The notes under the pieces: model-generated | Told to the model about the DNA's origin: nothing | The model's database searches: none | Seen by the model: the letters and a program-made list of their open reading frames with translations, nothing else | DNA from: Defluviitaleaceae bacterium | GTDB lineage: Bacteria > Bacillota > Clostridia > Lachnospirales > WQUN01 | Assembly (NCBI GenBank): GCA_009777845.1 | Contig: WRLD01000005.1 | Location: forward strand, 52,243 to 116,242 | Direction of reading: 5' to 3' | DNA: 64,000 nt | In this document: positions 52,995 through 61,151 of the stretch, in pieces | Position numbering within the stretch: position 1 is the first letter of the stretch | How the letters are laid out: the number at the start of each line of letters is the position of its first letter | Translations under genes and position numbers: made by a program

Positions 52995-53732
52995 TCACAC
53001 CCTCCCCCACAAATAATAATGCGCCCCAAACGGAACTCCCCCCAAACACCTCTCAAACGGAACCAACCCTCTCAAAAAATAAGGAAAAAATATCCGATAC
53101 ACCCTCCCCGAAATCACAAAGCCCACCTCTCTAAGCAACCCCTGCAAATACCCAGGCTTTATCAAATTAGCATTCTTGTCTATGGGCTTCTCATATTTGT
53201 TAAAAACATACCGTGTCGCAGGATTCAGCGGATTCAACTCAAATATAAAAATTTTCGCACCTGTAGCCATATATTTTTTTATAGCGGACAAAATTTCAAA
53301 ATGCTGTTCGGGAGGCGCGTGGTGGAAAACGCCCGCGATAAAAACCAAGTCAAAATCCGTTTCAAACCGCGCCAAGGCTTGCTCTATTACGCCGCCGAAT
53401 AGGTTATCCATTTGACTCGGCGGCGTAGCCCCATTCTCAAACGAAACAAACGAAATCGCAGGATACCGCTCCCTCGCCGTGTTTATCGACTCCGCCGAAA
53501 TATCCGCGCCGCAAATTCTCGCGCTAGGGAAATACTTTTGCAGATACGGAATAACGTCCCCTACCCCGCACCCAAAATCCAAAATCCGCAACGGCGCGAC
53601 ATCAGAAAGAACACGGCTAACCTCTTTTACCTTGTATTCCAAAAAATACTCGCGGCTAAAGCCCGAGCCTTTGATTAAATTATTGTGCCAATCGTCATAC
53701 GAGTTAGCGAGCTTGTCAAATTCCGCACTCAT
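52995..53732 (-). CDS. Class I SAM-dependent methyltransferase
   Basis: A 245-residue methyltransferase. ILDFGCGVGDVIPYL is motif I, ICGADISAES motif II, and DLVFIAGVFHHAPPEQH motif IV. The last 80 residues, with ELNPLNPATRYVF and FFPYFLRG, resemble methyltransferases of surface polysaccharide or lipid loci. ATG 53732 overlaps the speB stop (ATGA), so it belongs to the polyamine operon. Whether it acts on a polyamine or on something else cannot be decided from sequence. Confidence 0.8.
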   Translation of the reverse strand: MSAEFDKLANSYDDWHNNLIKGSGFSREYFLEYKVKEVSRVLSDVAPLRILDFGCGVGDVIPYLQKYFPSARICGADISAESINTARERYPAISFVSFENGATPPSQMDNLFGGVIEQALARFETDFDLVFIAGVFHHAPPEQHFEILSAIKKYMATGAKIFIFELNPLNPATRYVFNKYEKPIDKNANLIKPGYLQGLLREVGFVISGRVYRIFFPYFLRGLVPFERCLGGVPFGAHYYLWGRV

Positions 53733-54550
53733 AAAACGCACAACATCTCTCTTATTATTTTACACGCAACCACGCTGGAAACGCCGCTCTGGTCGTAATG
53801 CGGAGATAATTCTACCACATCACAGCCCACTATGTTCAAATTTTGTAGCAATAATACAGCTTCGTGTAATTCCGCGAACGAACAGCCCCCAGGCTCTGGC
53901 GTGCCTGTTCCCGAAAATATAGACGGGTCTAAAACATCTAGGTCAAGCGAAAAATAAACAGGCGCACCTTTCAAAATTTCGACATATTTCCTCATCTCGT
54001 GTAAATTAAATTTGTTCATAGTCGTGTGGGAAGCGGCAAACTCAAATTCGCTAACATCGCCCGAGCGTATTCCGCACTGGAAAATTCGCCCATCGCCCAC
54101 TATTTCCCATATTCTACGCATTACCGTGGCATGAGAGAGCCTTTCGCCCAAATAATCGTCACGCAAGTCCGCGTGCGCATCAAAATGTAGAATATGCAGG
54201 TCGGGAAACTTTTTCGCCATAGCGCGAACCGCACCGAGCGTTACCAAATGCTCGCCGCCTAGCATAAACGGTATTTTGTCGGCGCGTACAAATTCCTCAA
54301 TCATGCGTAAAGCACGTTCAGTATTGCCAAAAGGAAGCTCCAGCTCGCCCGCATCATGTACCCTTAAATCGAACAAATCCTTTTCTTGATAGGGGCTGTA
54401 GCTTTCTATTCCGTGAGAATTTTGGCGAATAGAAGCGCCTGCAAAGCGCGTGCCAGGCCTAAAGGACGTGGTACTATCAAAGGGCGCGGAAAACAAGACA
54501 ATTTCCGCCGTTTCTAAAGGACATTCACAGCCCATGAAATTATTCGACAT
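53729..54550 (-). CDS. speB: Agmatinase
   Basis: A 273-residue ureohydrolase. The manganese ligands lie in GGEHLVTLG, HFDAHADLRDDY and SLDLDVLDPSIFSGTGTPEPGG, the last being the agmatinase form of the motif. It splits agmatine into putrescine and urea. The start overlaps the speE end by 11 bp. Together with the decarboxylase upstream this gives the arginine-to-putrescine route used by Bacillus and many Firmicutes. Confidence 0.93.
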   Translation of the reverse strand: MSNNFMGCECPLETAEIVLFSAPFDSTTSFRPGTRFAGASIRQNSHGIESYSPYQEKDLFDLRVHDAGELELPFGNTERALRMIEEFVRADKIPFMLGGEHLVTLGAVRAMAKKFPDLHILHFDAHADLRDDYLGERLSHATVMRRIWEIVGDGRIFQCGIRSGDVSEFEFAASHTTMNKFNLHEMRKYVEILKGAPVYFSLDLDVLDPSIFSGTGTPEPGGCSFAELHEAVLLLQNLNIVGCDVVELSPHYDQSGVSSVVACKIIREMLCVL

Positions 54551-55385
54551 CGCGTAAAAGCTCCTCTACATATACAGGCAAGCAAAACGCGCCCTTGTGC
54601 AGGTTTGTATTATAATAGCGCGTTTCTATGCCTAGCGCGTTCCAGCGGTCGGCGTTTAAGTCCCTTACAGGGTGCAGGGTTTTTGCGGCAAAGCCAAAGA
54701 GCCAATGCCCTGACGGATATGTGGGGATATGCGCCTGGTAACAACGGCTTATGTCAAACGACTGCACAATGCGCTTATGCGTACGCTTTACTGCCTCTGC
54801 GTCCTTTTCGTAAAAAGGGCTTTCGTGCTGATTTATTAAAATACCGTCCGACTTTAACGCCTTAAAGCAATTGCCATAAAATTCCTTGGAAAAAAGCCCC
54901 TCACCAGGCCCGAACGGGTCGGTAGAATCTACAATAATAATGTCGTATTCGTCATTTTTGTTCCGCACAAATTTTAAGCCGTCCTCAAAAAAGAACGTAA
55001 GCCGCTCGTCCTCCACTGACGTATGCGGTAGAAATTCCTTGCAAACCCTCACGACCTCGCTATCTATTTCCGCCACGTCTATTTTTTTTATTTGCTTGTA
55101 CTTAGACAGCTCGCGCATTGCTCCGCCGTCCCCTGCGCCGATTACTAGAATATTTTCCGCGTGCGGGTGTACCGCCATTGACACATGCGTAATCATTTCG
55201 TGGTAAATAAACTCGTCCCTTTCGGTAAGCATCATGTAGCCGTCCAGTGTCAAAAATCGCCCAAATTCGGGGGATTCAAACACCTCTATACGCTGATATT
55301 TGCTCTTGACACAGCACAGCTGGCGGTCTACGCGTATAGAAAATTTTACATGCGGCGTATGAAATTCGCTAAACCAAAGCTCCAT
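54540..55385 (-). CDS. speE: Spermidine synthase
   Basis: A 281-residue aminopropyltransferase that joins putrescine and decarboxylated SAM. GRFLTLDGYMMLTERDEFIYHEMITH and VIGAGDGGAMRELSKY (SAM-type motif) are diagnostic. DIIIVDSTDPFGPGEGLFSKEFY contains the catalytic Asp. Its ribosome binding site, TTGGAGTAATTT, lies in the second copy of a 17-bp duplication of the preceding gene's end. Confidence 0.95.
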   Translation of the reverse strand: MELWFSEFHTPHVKFSIRVDRQLCCVKSKYQRIEVFESPEFGRFLTLDGYMMLTERDEFIYHEMITHVSMAVHPHAENILVIGAGDGGAMRELSKYKQIKKIDVAEIDSEVVRVCKEFLPHTSVEDERLTFFFEDGLKFVRNKNDEYDIIIVDSTDPFGPGEGLFSKEFYGNCFKALKSDGILINQHESPFYEKDAEAVKRTHKRIVQSFDISRCYQAHIPTYPSGHWLFGFAAKTLHPVRDLNADRWNALGIETRYYNTNLHKGAFCLPVYVEELLRDVE

Positions 55386-55387
55386 AA

Positions 55388-55440
55388 ATTACTCCAATAC
55401 ATTTGTCTTTTCTATCTTTATACATTACTCCAATACATTT
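55388..55440. repeat. 17-bp direct repeat at the decarboxylase-speE junction
   Basis: ATTACTCCAATACATTT occurs at 55388-55404 and 55424-55440. On the minus strand one copy encodes the last codons and the stop of the decarboxylase, and the other provides the ribosome binding site of speE. Confidence 0.85.
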
Positions 55441-56870
55441 ATATAGTCTGTCCTCATATCCTCCGCGCCAGTTAGCAAACAGCCCTTTTCCTTGGCGTAG
55501 GATATATACTCTATTATTTCCGAGGTAATTTCCTCCCCAGGCGCGATAATGGGAATCCCTGGCGGATAGCACATCACAAATTCGGCGGATATTCTGCCCG
55601 CACATTCTCGCAACGGCAGTTTTTTTTGCGCGTGATAAAAAGCCTCCTGCGGCGTAGCGCGAATAATCGGCGCGATATATTCATATTTCATTATATCCAT
55701 TTCGGGGCGTGCAAAACGCCGTTTTACTTCCGACAACGCACCTATCAGCATTTCTATATTTTTATTGTTGTCACCTATGGAAATATACGCCAAAATGTTC
55801 GCTATATCGCCAAATTCTATTTGTATTTCGTACTCGTCACGCAGAATGTCATATATTTCTATTCCTGCAAGCCCTGTGCCAAGCGTATTGATTGCCAGCT
55901 TTGTCCTATCGAAGTCATACACGCCCTCGCCGTCTACCAATTCGTGGGAAAATGCGTAATAACCGCCCAATCCGTTTATTTCCTTACGCGCATATTCCGT
56001 AAGCGACAGCACGTCCGAAAAAATCCTTTTTCCGTTAATAGCCAAATTACTGCGAGAAATATCAAGACTGGAAAGCAACAAATACGAGCCGCTTGTCGTC
56101 TGTGTCAAATTTATTATTTTACGCATATAGTTTGCGTTGATGTTTTTTCCGCACAATAAAAACGAGCTTTGCGTAAGCGAACCGCCCGACTTGTGCATAC
56201 TTACCGCCGCAATATCCGCCCCTGCACCAATCGCAGGGCGCGGCAAGCCTTCGGCAAAATACAAATGCGTGCCGTGGGCTTCGTCCGCCAATACCGTCAT
56301 TCCGCGCTTCCGCGCGTATTCCGCTATGCCTGCCACATCGGAGCAAATTCCGTAATATGTCGGGTTGTTTATTAAAATCGCTTTAGCATCGGGGTTTTGC
56401 GAAATGGCTTTTTTCACTTCCTCCAACGAGCTGCCCTGCTCTATGCCTAGCTTGTCGCACGATTTGCACGCGATATATACGGGAACCGCGCCGCACAAAA
56501 CAAGCGCGGTCAGCACACTGCGGTGAACATTACGCGGTAAAATAATCTTTTCGCCGCGCTTTACGGAATAAAAAATCATGGCTTGTACGGCGGAGGTCGT
56601 GCCGCCGACCATTAAAAAGGCGTGCGCCGCACCAAACGCCTCCGCCGCAAGCTGCTCGGCTTCCTTTATCACAGAAACAGGGTGGCACAAATTGTCCAAG
56701 GGCTTCATGGAGTTTACGTCAATGGACAACGTCTTTTTGCCCAAAAACTCGCGTAAATTACTGCTTCCCTTGCCGCGCTTATGCCCTGGCACGTCAAACG
56801 GCACTATGCGATTGTGTTCTAGCTGTGCCAACGCCTCGCGAATGGGGGTTTTTTGTTGGTTCAATGGCAT
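55425..56870 (-). CDS. speA: Arginine decarboxylase, aminotransferase-fold (Orn/Lys/Arg decarboxylase family)
   Basis: A 481-residue PLP enzyme of the short Bacillus SpeA type. FDVPGHKRGKG, LMVGGTTSAVQAMIFYSVK and the PLP lysine in SMHKSGGSLTQSSFLL are diagnostic of the family. Arginine is the probable substrate because agmatinase follows in the operon. Lysine or ornithine specificity cannot be excluded by sequence alone. It lies between speD and speE, and pdxS in the same gene group would supply its cofactor. Confidence 0.9.
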   Translation of the reverse strand: MPLNQQKTPIREALAQLEHNRIVPFDVPGHKRGKGSSNLREFLGKKTLSIDVNSMKPLDNLCHPVSVIKEAEQLAAEAFGAAHAFLMVGGTTSAVQAMIFYSVKRGEKIILPRNVHRSVLTALVLCGAVPVYIACKSCDKLGIEQGSSLEEVKKAISQNPDAKAILINNPTYYGICSDVAGIAEYARKRGMTVLADEAHGTHLYFAEGLPRPAIGAGADIAAVSMHKSGGSLTQSSFLLCGKNINANYMRKIINLTQTTSGSYLLLSSLDISRSNLAINGKRIFSDVLSLTEYARKEINGLGGYYAFSHELVDGEGVYDFDRTKLAINTLGTGLAGIEIYDILRDEYEIQIEFGDIANILAYISIGDNNKNIEMLIGALSEVKRRFARPEMDIMKYEYIAPIIRATPQEAFYHAQKKLPLRECAGRISAEFVMCYPPGIPIIAPGEEITSEIIEYISYAKEKGCLLTGAEDMRTDYINVLE

Positions 56871-56876
56871 AATCTC

Positions 56877-57707
56877 CTAGTATATATTCTTACCGCTAAA
56901 AATCTCTATCATTTCCTGCCGCAAATTATGCGAAATAGTAAGCCTTGACATGGGCGGCACTTCGTAGGCATCGGTATTAAACAGATAATTCTGCAAGTGG
57001 ATTTCCTTAATCAGCATTTTAGTATGGAAAATATTGGAATGATACACATTCACGTCTACCGCATCGTACCTGTCCAGCACCTTATCGTCAATAAAGTCTT
57101 GTATAGACGTAATCTGATGGTCGTTAAACAGCTTTTTTCCGCTTAAATCGCGCGTAAAGCCGCGTACGCGGTAGTCCATGGTGATTATATCGCTATCGAA
57201 GCTGCCTATAAGGTAATCCAGCGTTTGCAGCGGCGTAATTTGTCCGCAGGTAGCAATATCAATATCTACGCGAAAGGTAGCAATGCTCGTATCTGGGTGA
57301 AATTCGGGGTAGGTGTGTACGGTTACATGGCTTTTGTCCAAATGCCCCAAAACCGTTTCGCTCCGCAGGTCGCCGTCCGTTATTTCTGTTTCGTGGTCGG
57401 GCTGTTCGCCATTGTTCCCCGAGCGGCGCGTTTCGTCCGCAATTAAAATAGTTACGCTCGCGCCTTGCGGGTCATAGTCTTGCTTGGCGATATTTAGCAC
57501 AGTCGCGCCTATTTTGTCGGTGACAGACTGCAAAATGCCCGTAAGCCGCTCCGAGTTATACTGCTCGTGTATATACTTCAAATAATCCTGCTGTTCCCGC
57601 GGAGTTTTTGCGTAGCATACGTCATAGATGTTAAAGCTGAGCGATTTTGTTAAATTATTAAAGCCGTAAACCTTTAGTTTTTGCTCTGTTCCGTTTTTTT
57701 CTTTCAT
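56877..57707 (-). CDS. speD: S-adenosylmethionine decarboxylase proenzyme, E. coli-type long form
   Basis: A 276-residue pyruvoyl enzyme giving the aminopropyl donor for SpeE. Self-cleavage is expected before S126 in [20 protein letters not shown], producing a beta chain and a pyruvoyl alpha chain. The length and the FSNFT-free N-terminus fit the long class known from E. coli and some Clostridia, not the short class of Bacillus. The ATG overlaps the acetyltransferase stop by 4 bp. Confidence 0.92.
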   Translation of the reverse strand: MKEKNGTEQKLKVYGFNNLTKSLSFNIYDVCYAKTPREQQDYLKYIHEQYNSERLTGILQSVTDKIGATVLNIAKQDYDPQGASVTILIADETRRSGNNGEQPDHETEITDGDLRSETVLGHLDKSHVTVHTYPEFHPDTSIATFRVDIDIATCGQITPLQTLDYLIGSFDSDIITMDYRVRGFTRDLSGKKLFNDHQITSIQDFIDDKVLDRYDAVDVNVYHSNIFHTKMLIKEIHLQNYLFNTDAYEVPPMSRLTISHNLRQEMIEIFSGKNIY

Positions 57708-58249
57708 ATCTTACTGCCCCTTTCTTGATTCCTATACCGAATAACCCTAGCAGGATTCCCCCCAACAATGGCATAATCTGGCACGTCCTTAGTAACTATA
57801 GCGCCCGCGCCGACAATCGCGCCGTTTCCCACAGTAACACCTGGCAAAATAATCGCCGCCGCGCCAATCCATACATCGTTTCCGATAACAACCGCTTTCT
57901 TTTGCACGGTTTGTAGGAGCATAGGAACGGAAAGGTCGTCAAAGCCGTGATTTTGCGTATAAATCATCACATTCGGCCCCATCATCACATCGTCGCCGAT
58001 AGTCAACGGCCCTGATACCCTTGCGTTTATGCCCAAGCCAGAACGATTGCCTAGCCTTATATTTTTACCCGAGGACAAAAATACATTTCGCTCAATGTTC
58101 GCGCCCTTGCCGCAATAATCCAAAATATACCGACACAAAAACCGCCGAATATGCTTAGAACCCATATGATAAAAAACATCGCTGCACGGCAGATTTTTTC
58201 CTATGAAATAATATAATGCAATACAGATGTAGTATCTTAGTTTTTTCAT
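57704..58249 (-). CDS. Left-handed beta-helix acetyltransferase (maltose/galactoside acetyltransferase type)
   Basis: A 181-residue hexapeptide-repeat transferase. Isoleucine-patch repeats ([63 protein letters not shown]) are regular, and the catalytic His is in TQNHGFDD. Such enzymes acetylate sugars, antibiotics or, in some families, polyamine-like amines. Its place between pdxS and speD invites the idea of polyamine acetylation, but the fold resembles sugar O-acetyltransferases more. Confidence 0.85.
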   Translation of the reverse strand: MKKLRYYICIALYYFIGKNLPCSDVFYHMGSKHIRRFLCRYILDYCGKGANIERNVFLSSGKNIRLGNRSGLGINARVSGPLTIGDDVMMGPNVMIYTQNHGFDDLSVPMLLQTVQKKAVVIGNDVWIGAAAIILPGVTVGNGAIVGAGAIVTKDVPDYAIVGGNPARVIRYRNQERGSKI

Positions 58250-58255
58250 GCCTGT

Positions 58256-59110
58256 CTACGTCGCGCTCCGTTCCGCCATAAGCATAGTAATTTCCGCTTC
58301 GTTTATGCCAACCATCGCTTCGCCCAAATCCTCGCTTAGCTCCGCAATAATTTTTGCGTCCTTGTAGTTTGCCACAGCGGTGACAATCGCCGCCGCGCGC
58401 TTGGCAGGGTCGCCAGACTTGAAAATGCCCGAGCCGACAAACACGCCCTCCGCGCCAAGGTGTACCATAAGTGCCGCGTCCGCAGGGGTAGCCACGCCGC
58501 CCGCCGAAAAGTTGGCTACTGGCAGCTTTGCGTTTTCGTGTACATATTTAAGCAGTTCAAAAGGCACGCGAAGCTCCTTTGCCATGTCGTACAGCTCGTC
58601 CTTAGTCATGGAAGCCACACGGCGCATTTGCGCTTGAATTTCGCGCATATGGCGTACAGCCTGCACGACATCGCCCGTACCAGCCTCGCCCTTGGTGCGA
58701 ATCATGGACGCGCCCTCGTTTATACGCCTAAGCGCTTCGCCGAGGTCTTTCGCGCCGCATACGAAAGGCACGGAAAACGCGGTTTTGTCCACATGGTACT
58801 TGTCGTCCGCAGGCGAAAGCACCTCGCTCTCGTCTATATAGTCAATCCCGATTGCTTCGAGTATGCGCGCCTCCACAAAATGCCCTATTCGGCATTTCGC
58901 CATTACGGGAATACCCACCGCGCCTTGTATTTCCCTTATCATTTTGGGGTCGCTCATACGCGAAACACCGCCAGCCGCGCGAATATCCGCAGGAATACGC
59001 TCCAACGCCATAACCGCGCCTGCGCCCGCTTTTTCCGCTATTTGTGCCTGTGCAGGGGTAGTAACGTCCATTATAACTCTGCCTTTTAATTGTTCTGCTA
59101 GATTTTTCAT
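58256..59110 (-). CDS. pdxS: Pyridoxal 5'-phosphate synthase subunit PdxS
   Basis: A 284-residue PdxS, which builds PLP from ribose 5-phosphate, glyceraldehyde 3-phosphate and ammonia. [33 protein letters not shown] is the conserved N-terminus with the first catalytic Lys region nearby ([13 protein letters not shown]), and [16 protein letters not shown] and [33 protein letters not shown] are present. The glutaminase partner pdxT is not adjacent. AGGAG precedes the ATG. It probably leads the polyamine gene group, with gaps of only a few bases. Confidence 0.95.
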   Translation of the reverse strand: MKNLAEQLKGRVIMDVTTPAQAQIAEKAGAGAVMALERIPADIRAAGGVSRMSDPKMIREIQGAVGIPVMAKCRIGHFVEARILEAIGIDYIDESEVLSPADDKYHVDKTAFSVPFVCGAKDLGEALRRINEGASMIRTKGEAGTGDVVQAVRHMREIQAQMRRVASMTKDELYDMAKELRVPFELLKYVHENAKLPVANFSAGGVATPADAALMVHLGAEGVFVGSGIFKSGDPAKRAAAIVTAVANYKDAKIIAELSEDLGEAMVGINEAEITMLMAERSAT

Positions 59111-59159
59111 AATTTTCTCCTGTTTTTAAATTTTTGTATTTCGCTAAAATAGCCGTTTA

Positions 59160-59233
59160 TGTCAAGGCTGATAATATTGTATCACCTTTAGCACAAACAG
59201 CTATATTAACTAATAAATTGCTAGTTTTGTCAA
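59160..59233 (-). promoter_or_regulatory. pdxS/polyamine operon promoter region
   Basis: Two minus-strand TTGACA hexamers (59233-59228 and 59165-59160) lie 50-120 bp before pdxS. Neither has a convincing TATAAT at 16-18 bp. The exact start cannot be fixed from sequence. Confidence 0.35.
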
Positions 59234-59255
59234 TCTCTGATATTTATTTAAAAGC

Positions 59256-59305
59256 ATGGAACGCGGATTTACGCGGATTTAACGGATTTCCGCGGATTTT
59301 TTCGG
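59256..59305. repeat. Family A tract, copy 6
   Basis: GGAACGCGGATTTACGCGG followed by AACGGATTTCCGCGG. Short, lacking the inverse half. With family B copy 6 it fills most of the 368-bp gap 59111-59478. Confidence 0.8.
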
Positions 59306-59348
59306 GTGTGTTTTTAAATCCGTGTAGTCTTGTGCGGCGTACGGTGTT

Positions 59349-59460
59349 GTAGGGGGCGGACTTGTCCGCCCCGAGGTATGCACGTTCGTCAATTTGGGAC
59401 GGACAACGTCCTATCAATTTGGTGCGTGGTAACCTCGGGGCGGATAAATCCGCCCCCTAC
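59349..59460. repeat. Family B element, copy 6 (112 bp)
   Basis: A GC-shifted variant: GTAGGGGGCGGACTTGTCCGC at the left and GCGGATAAATCCGCCCCCTA at the right. The interior is in the orientation of copies 3 and 5. Compensating changes in the end palindromes keep the pairing. Confidence 0.88.
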
Positions 59461-59478
59461 GAAACCTTGCAAATTCCC

Positions 59479-60750
59479 TCAAAACGCTTGTTCCAAATCC
59501 CCCACAATATCTTCAATATGCTCCGTACCCACAGACAGGCGTATTGTATTCGGCTTAATATCCGAATCTTTCAGCTCCTCCGCGCTCATTTGCGAATGTG
59601 TCGTAGATGCAGGGTGAATCACCAGCGATTTCACGTCCGCGACGTTCGCCAAAAGCGAAAACAGCTTCAAGCGGTCGATAAACGCCTTGGCTTCGTCCGC
59701 GCCGCCCTTTATTTCAAAGGTAAAAATCGAGCCGCCGCCGTTAGGAAAATACTTTTTGTATAGCGCGTTGTCCTTATGCGTAGGCAAAGACGGGTGGTTT
59801 ACGGCTTCGACCTTCGGGTGTTTGGTAAGATATTCCACTACCTTTAGCGCGTTAAACACATGGCGTTCTATCCGCAATGACAGCGTTTCAAGCCCTTGCA
59901 GGAACATAAACGAGTTAAACGGCGAAATAGCCGCGCCGACATCTCGCATAATTGTCGTACGGATTTTGATAATATACGCCAAATTTCCTGCTACTTCTGC
60001 AAATACCGCGCCGTGGTAGCTTGGGTTTGGCTGTGAAAGCCCAGGAAATTTGTCGTTTTGCTTCCAGTCAAATTTGCCCGAGTCCACAATCACTCCGCCA
60101 AGGGAAGTGCCGTGTCCGCCGATAAACTTCGTGGCGGAATGTACAACCACGTCCGCGCCGTGTTCTATCGGGCGAAGCAAGTACGGCGTAGCAAAGGTAT
60201 TGTCCACGATTAGCGGTATTCCGTGCTTATGCGCCACTTCCGCCACTGCGGCAATATCTATAATCGTAGAGTGCGGATTGCCGAGGCTTTCTATAAAAAT
60301 AGCCTTCGTGTTCGGCTTAACCGCCATTTCAAAGTCGGCAGGGTCGCCGCCCTTTACAAATGTAGTTTCAATTCCTGCCTCGGGCAGCGTATGCGCAAAT
60401 AGGTTGAACGTGCCGCCGTATATGCTCTGGTCGGAAATAATATGGTCGCCCGCCCTCGCGATATTTTGTACCGCAAACGCAATCGCCGCCGACCCCGAAG
60501 CGGTCGCAAGTGCCGCCGCGCCGCCCTCCAACGCCGCTATGCGCTTTTCAAACACATCTGACGTAGGGTTCATTAGCCTTGTGTAAATATTGCCCGGCTC
60601 GGTAAGTGCGAAACGCCCTGCCGCCTGTGCGGAATCCTTAAATACGTAAGATGTCGTCTGATAAATAGGCACGGCGCGCGAGCCAGTCGCAGAATCGGGC
60701 GTTTCCTGCCCTACGTGTACTTGCAGAGTTTCAAATTTGTAATTTGCCAT
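59479..60750 (-). CDS. metY: O-acetylhomoserine sulfhydrylase (aminocarboxypropyltransferase)
   Basis: A 423-residue Cys/Met-metabolism PLP enzyme. FETLQVHVGQETPDSATGSRAVPIYQTTSYVF is typical of the O-acetylhomoserine (thiol)-lyase branch, longer than cystathionine gamma-synthase. The PLP Lys is in VVHSATKFIGGHGTSLGG. It makes homocysteine directly from sulfide, which fits an anaerobe, and its homoserine-derived substrate comes from the LysC-Hom route encoded elsewhere in the window. AAAAGGAG lies before the ATG. No SAM riboswitch was seen in the short upstream gap. Confidence 0.93.
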   Translation of the reverse strand: MANYKFETLQVHVGQETPDSATGSRAVPIYQTTSYVFKDSAQAAGRFALTEPGNIYTRLMNPTSDVFEKRIAALEGGAAALATASGSAAIAFAVQNIARAGDHIISDQSIYGGTFNLFAHTLPEAGIETTFVKGGDPADFEMAVKPNTKAIFIESLGNPHSTIIDIAAVAEVAHKHGIPLIVDNTFATPYLLRPIEHGADVVVHSATKFIGGHGTSLGGVIVDSGKFDWKQNDKFPGLSQPNPSYHGAVFAEVAGNLAYIIKIRTTIMRDVGAAISPFNSFMFLQGLETLSLRIERHVFNALKVVEYLTKHPKVEAVNHPSLPTHKDNALYKKYFPNGGGSIFTFEIKGGADEAKAFIDRLKLFSLLANVADVKSLVIHPASTTHSQMSAEELKDSDIKPNTIRLSVGTEHIEDIVGDLEQAF

Positions 60751-60785
60751 GGGTAGACACTCCTTTTAATACATTGTATGCAGAT

Positions 60786-60816
60786 ATGATATATCATGTA
60801 TTGGTTTGGGTGTCAA
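60786..60816 (-). promoter_or_regulatory. metY promoter with an overlapping palindrome
   Basis: Minus-strand TTGACA (60816-60811), 17-bp spacer, TATATC (60793-60788). The perfect palindrome ATGATATATCAT (60786-60797) covers the -10 and could be a repressor site. Confidence 0.6.
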
Positions 60817-60860
60817 GTTATTAACTCTGCAATTCCCCCGAATCGCCCTTGGGGGGTTTC

Positions 60861-60935
60861 GTAGGGGCGGATTTATCCGCCCCTAGGTTGGCACACATTA
60901 AATTGACAGGACGTTATCCGTCCCGAATTAACGGT
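60861..60935. repeat. Family B element, copy 7 (truncated)
   Basis: The left end (GTAGGGGCGGATTTATCCGC) and the start of the interior are present. The right palindromic end is missing after about 75 bp. The interior is nearly the same as copy 8. Confidence 0.75.
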
Positions 60936-60971
60936 AAGGGAATACAAATTTTATCCATGTAAGTTAAAGTT

Positions 60972-61133
60972 AATGGAACACGGATTTAACGGATTTTCGC
61001 GGATTTAGCGGATTCGTTCGTGGGAAAATATATCGCCGTCTAGTAAATTTACGTGGACAAAATCCGCATAATCCGCGAAAATCCGCGTTCCATGCCTTAA
61101 AATTCCGCGTTCCATGCCTTTAAAAATCCGCAC
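60972..61133. repeat. Family A tract, copy 7
   Basis: GGAACACGGATTTAACGGAT at the left and ATCCGCGAAAATCCGCGTTCC near the right make a long inverted pair around a non-repeated core. With copy 7 of B it fills the gap 60830-61151. Confidence 0.85.
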
Positions 61134-61151
61134 GCCGCAAACCATTTACCA

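Noticed and set aside
52808..53056. 82-codon frame starting MRGVWGEF
   Set aside because: The first 21 codons overlap the methyltransferase gene. The GTG at 52993 with GGGGGAGGG upstream is the better start.
60751..60860. SAM or T-box riboswitch before metY
   Set aside because: The leader is only about 30 nt from the promoter to the start, too short for either.
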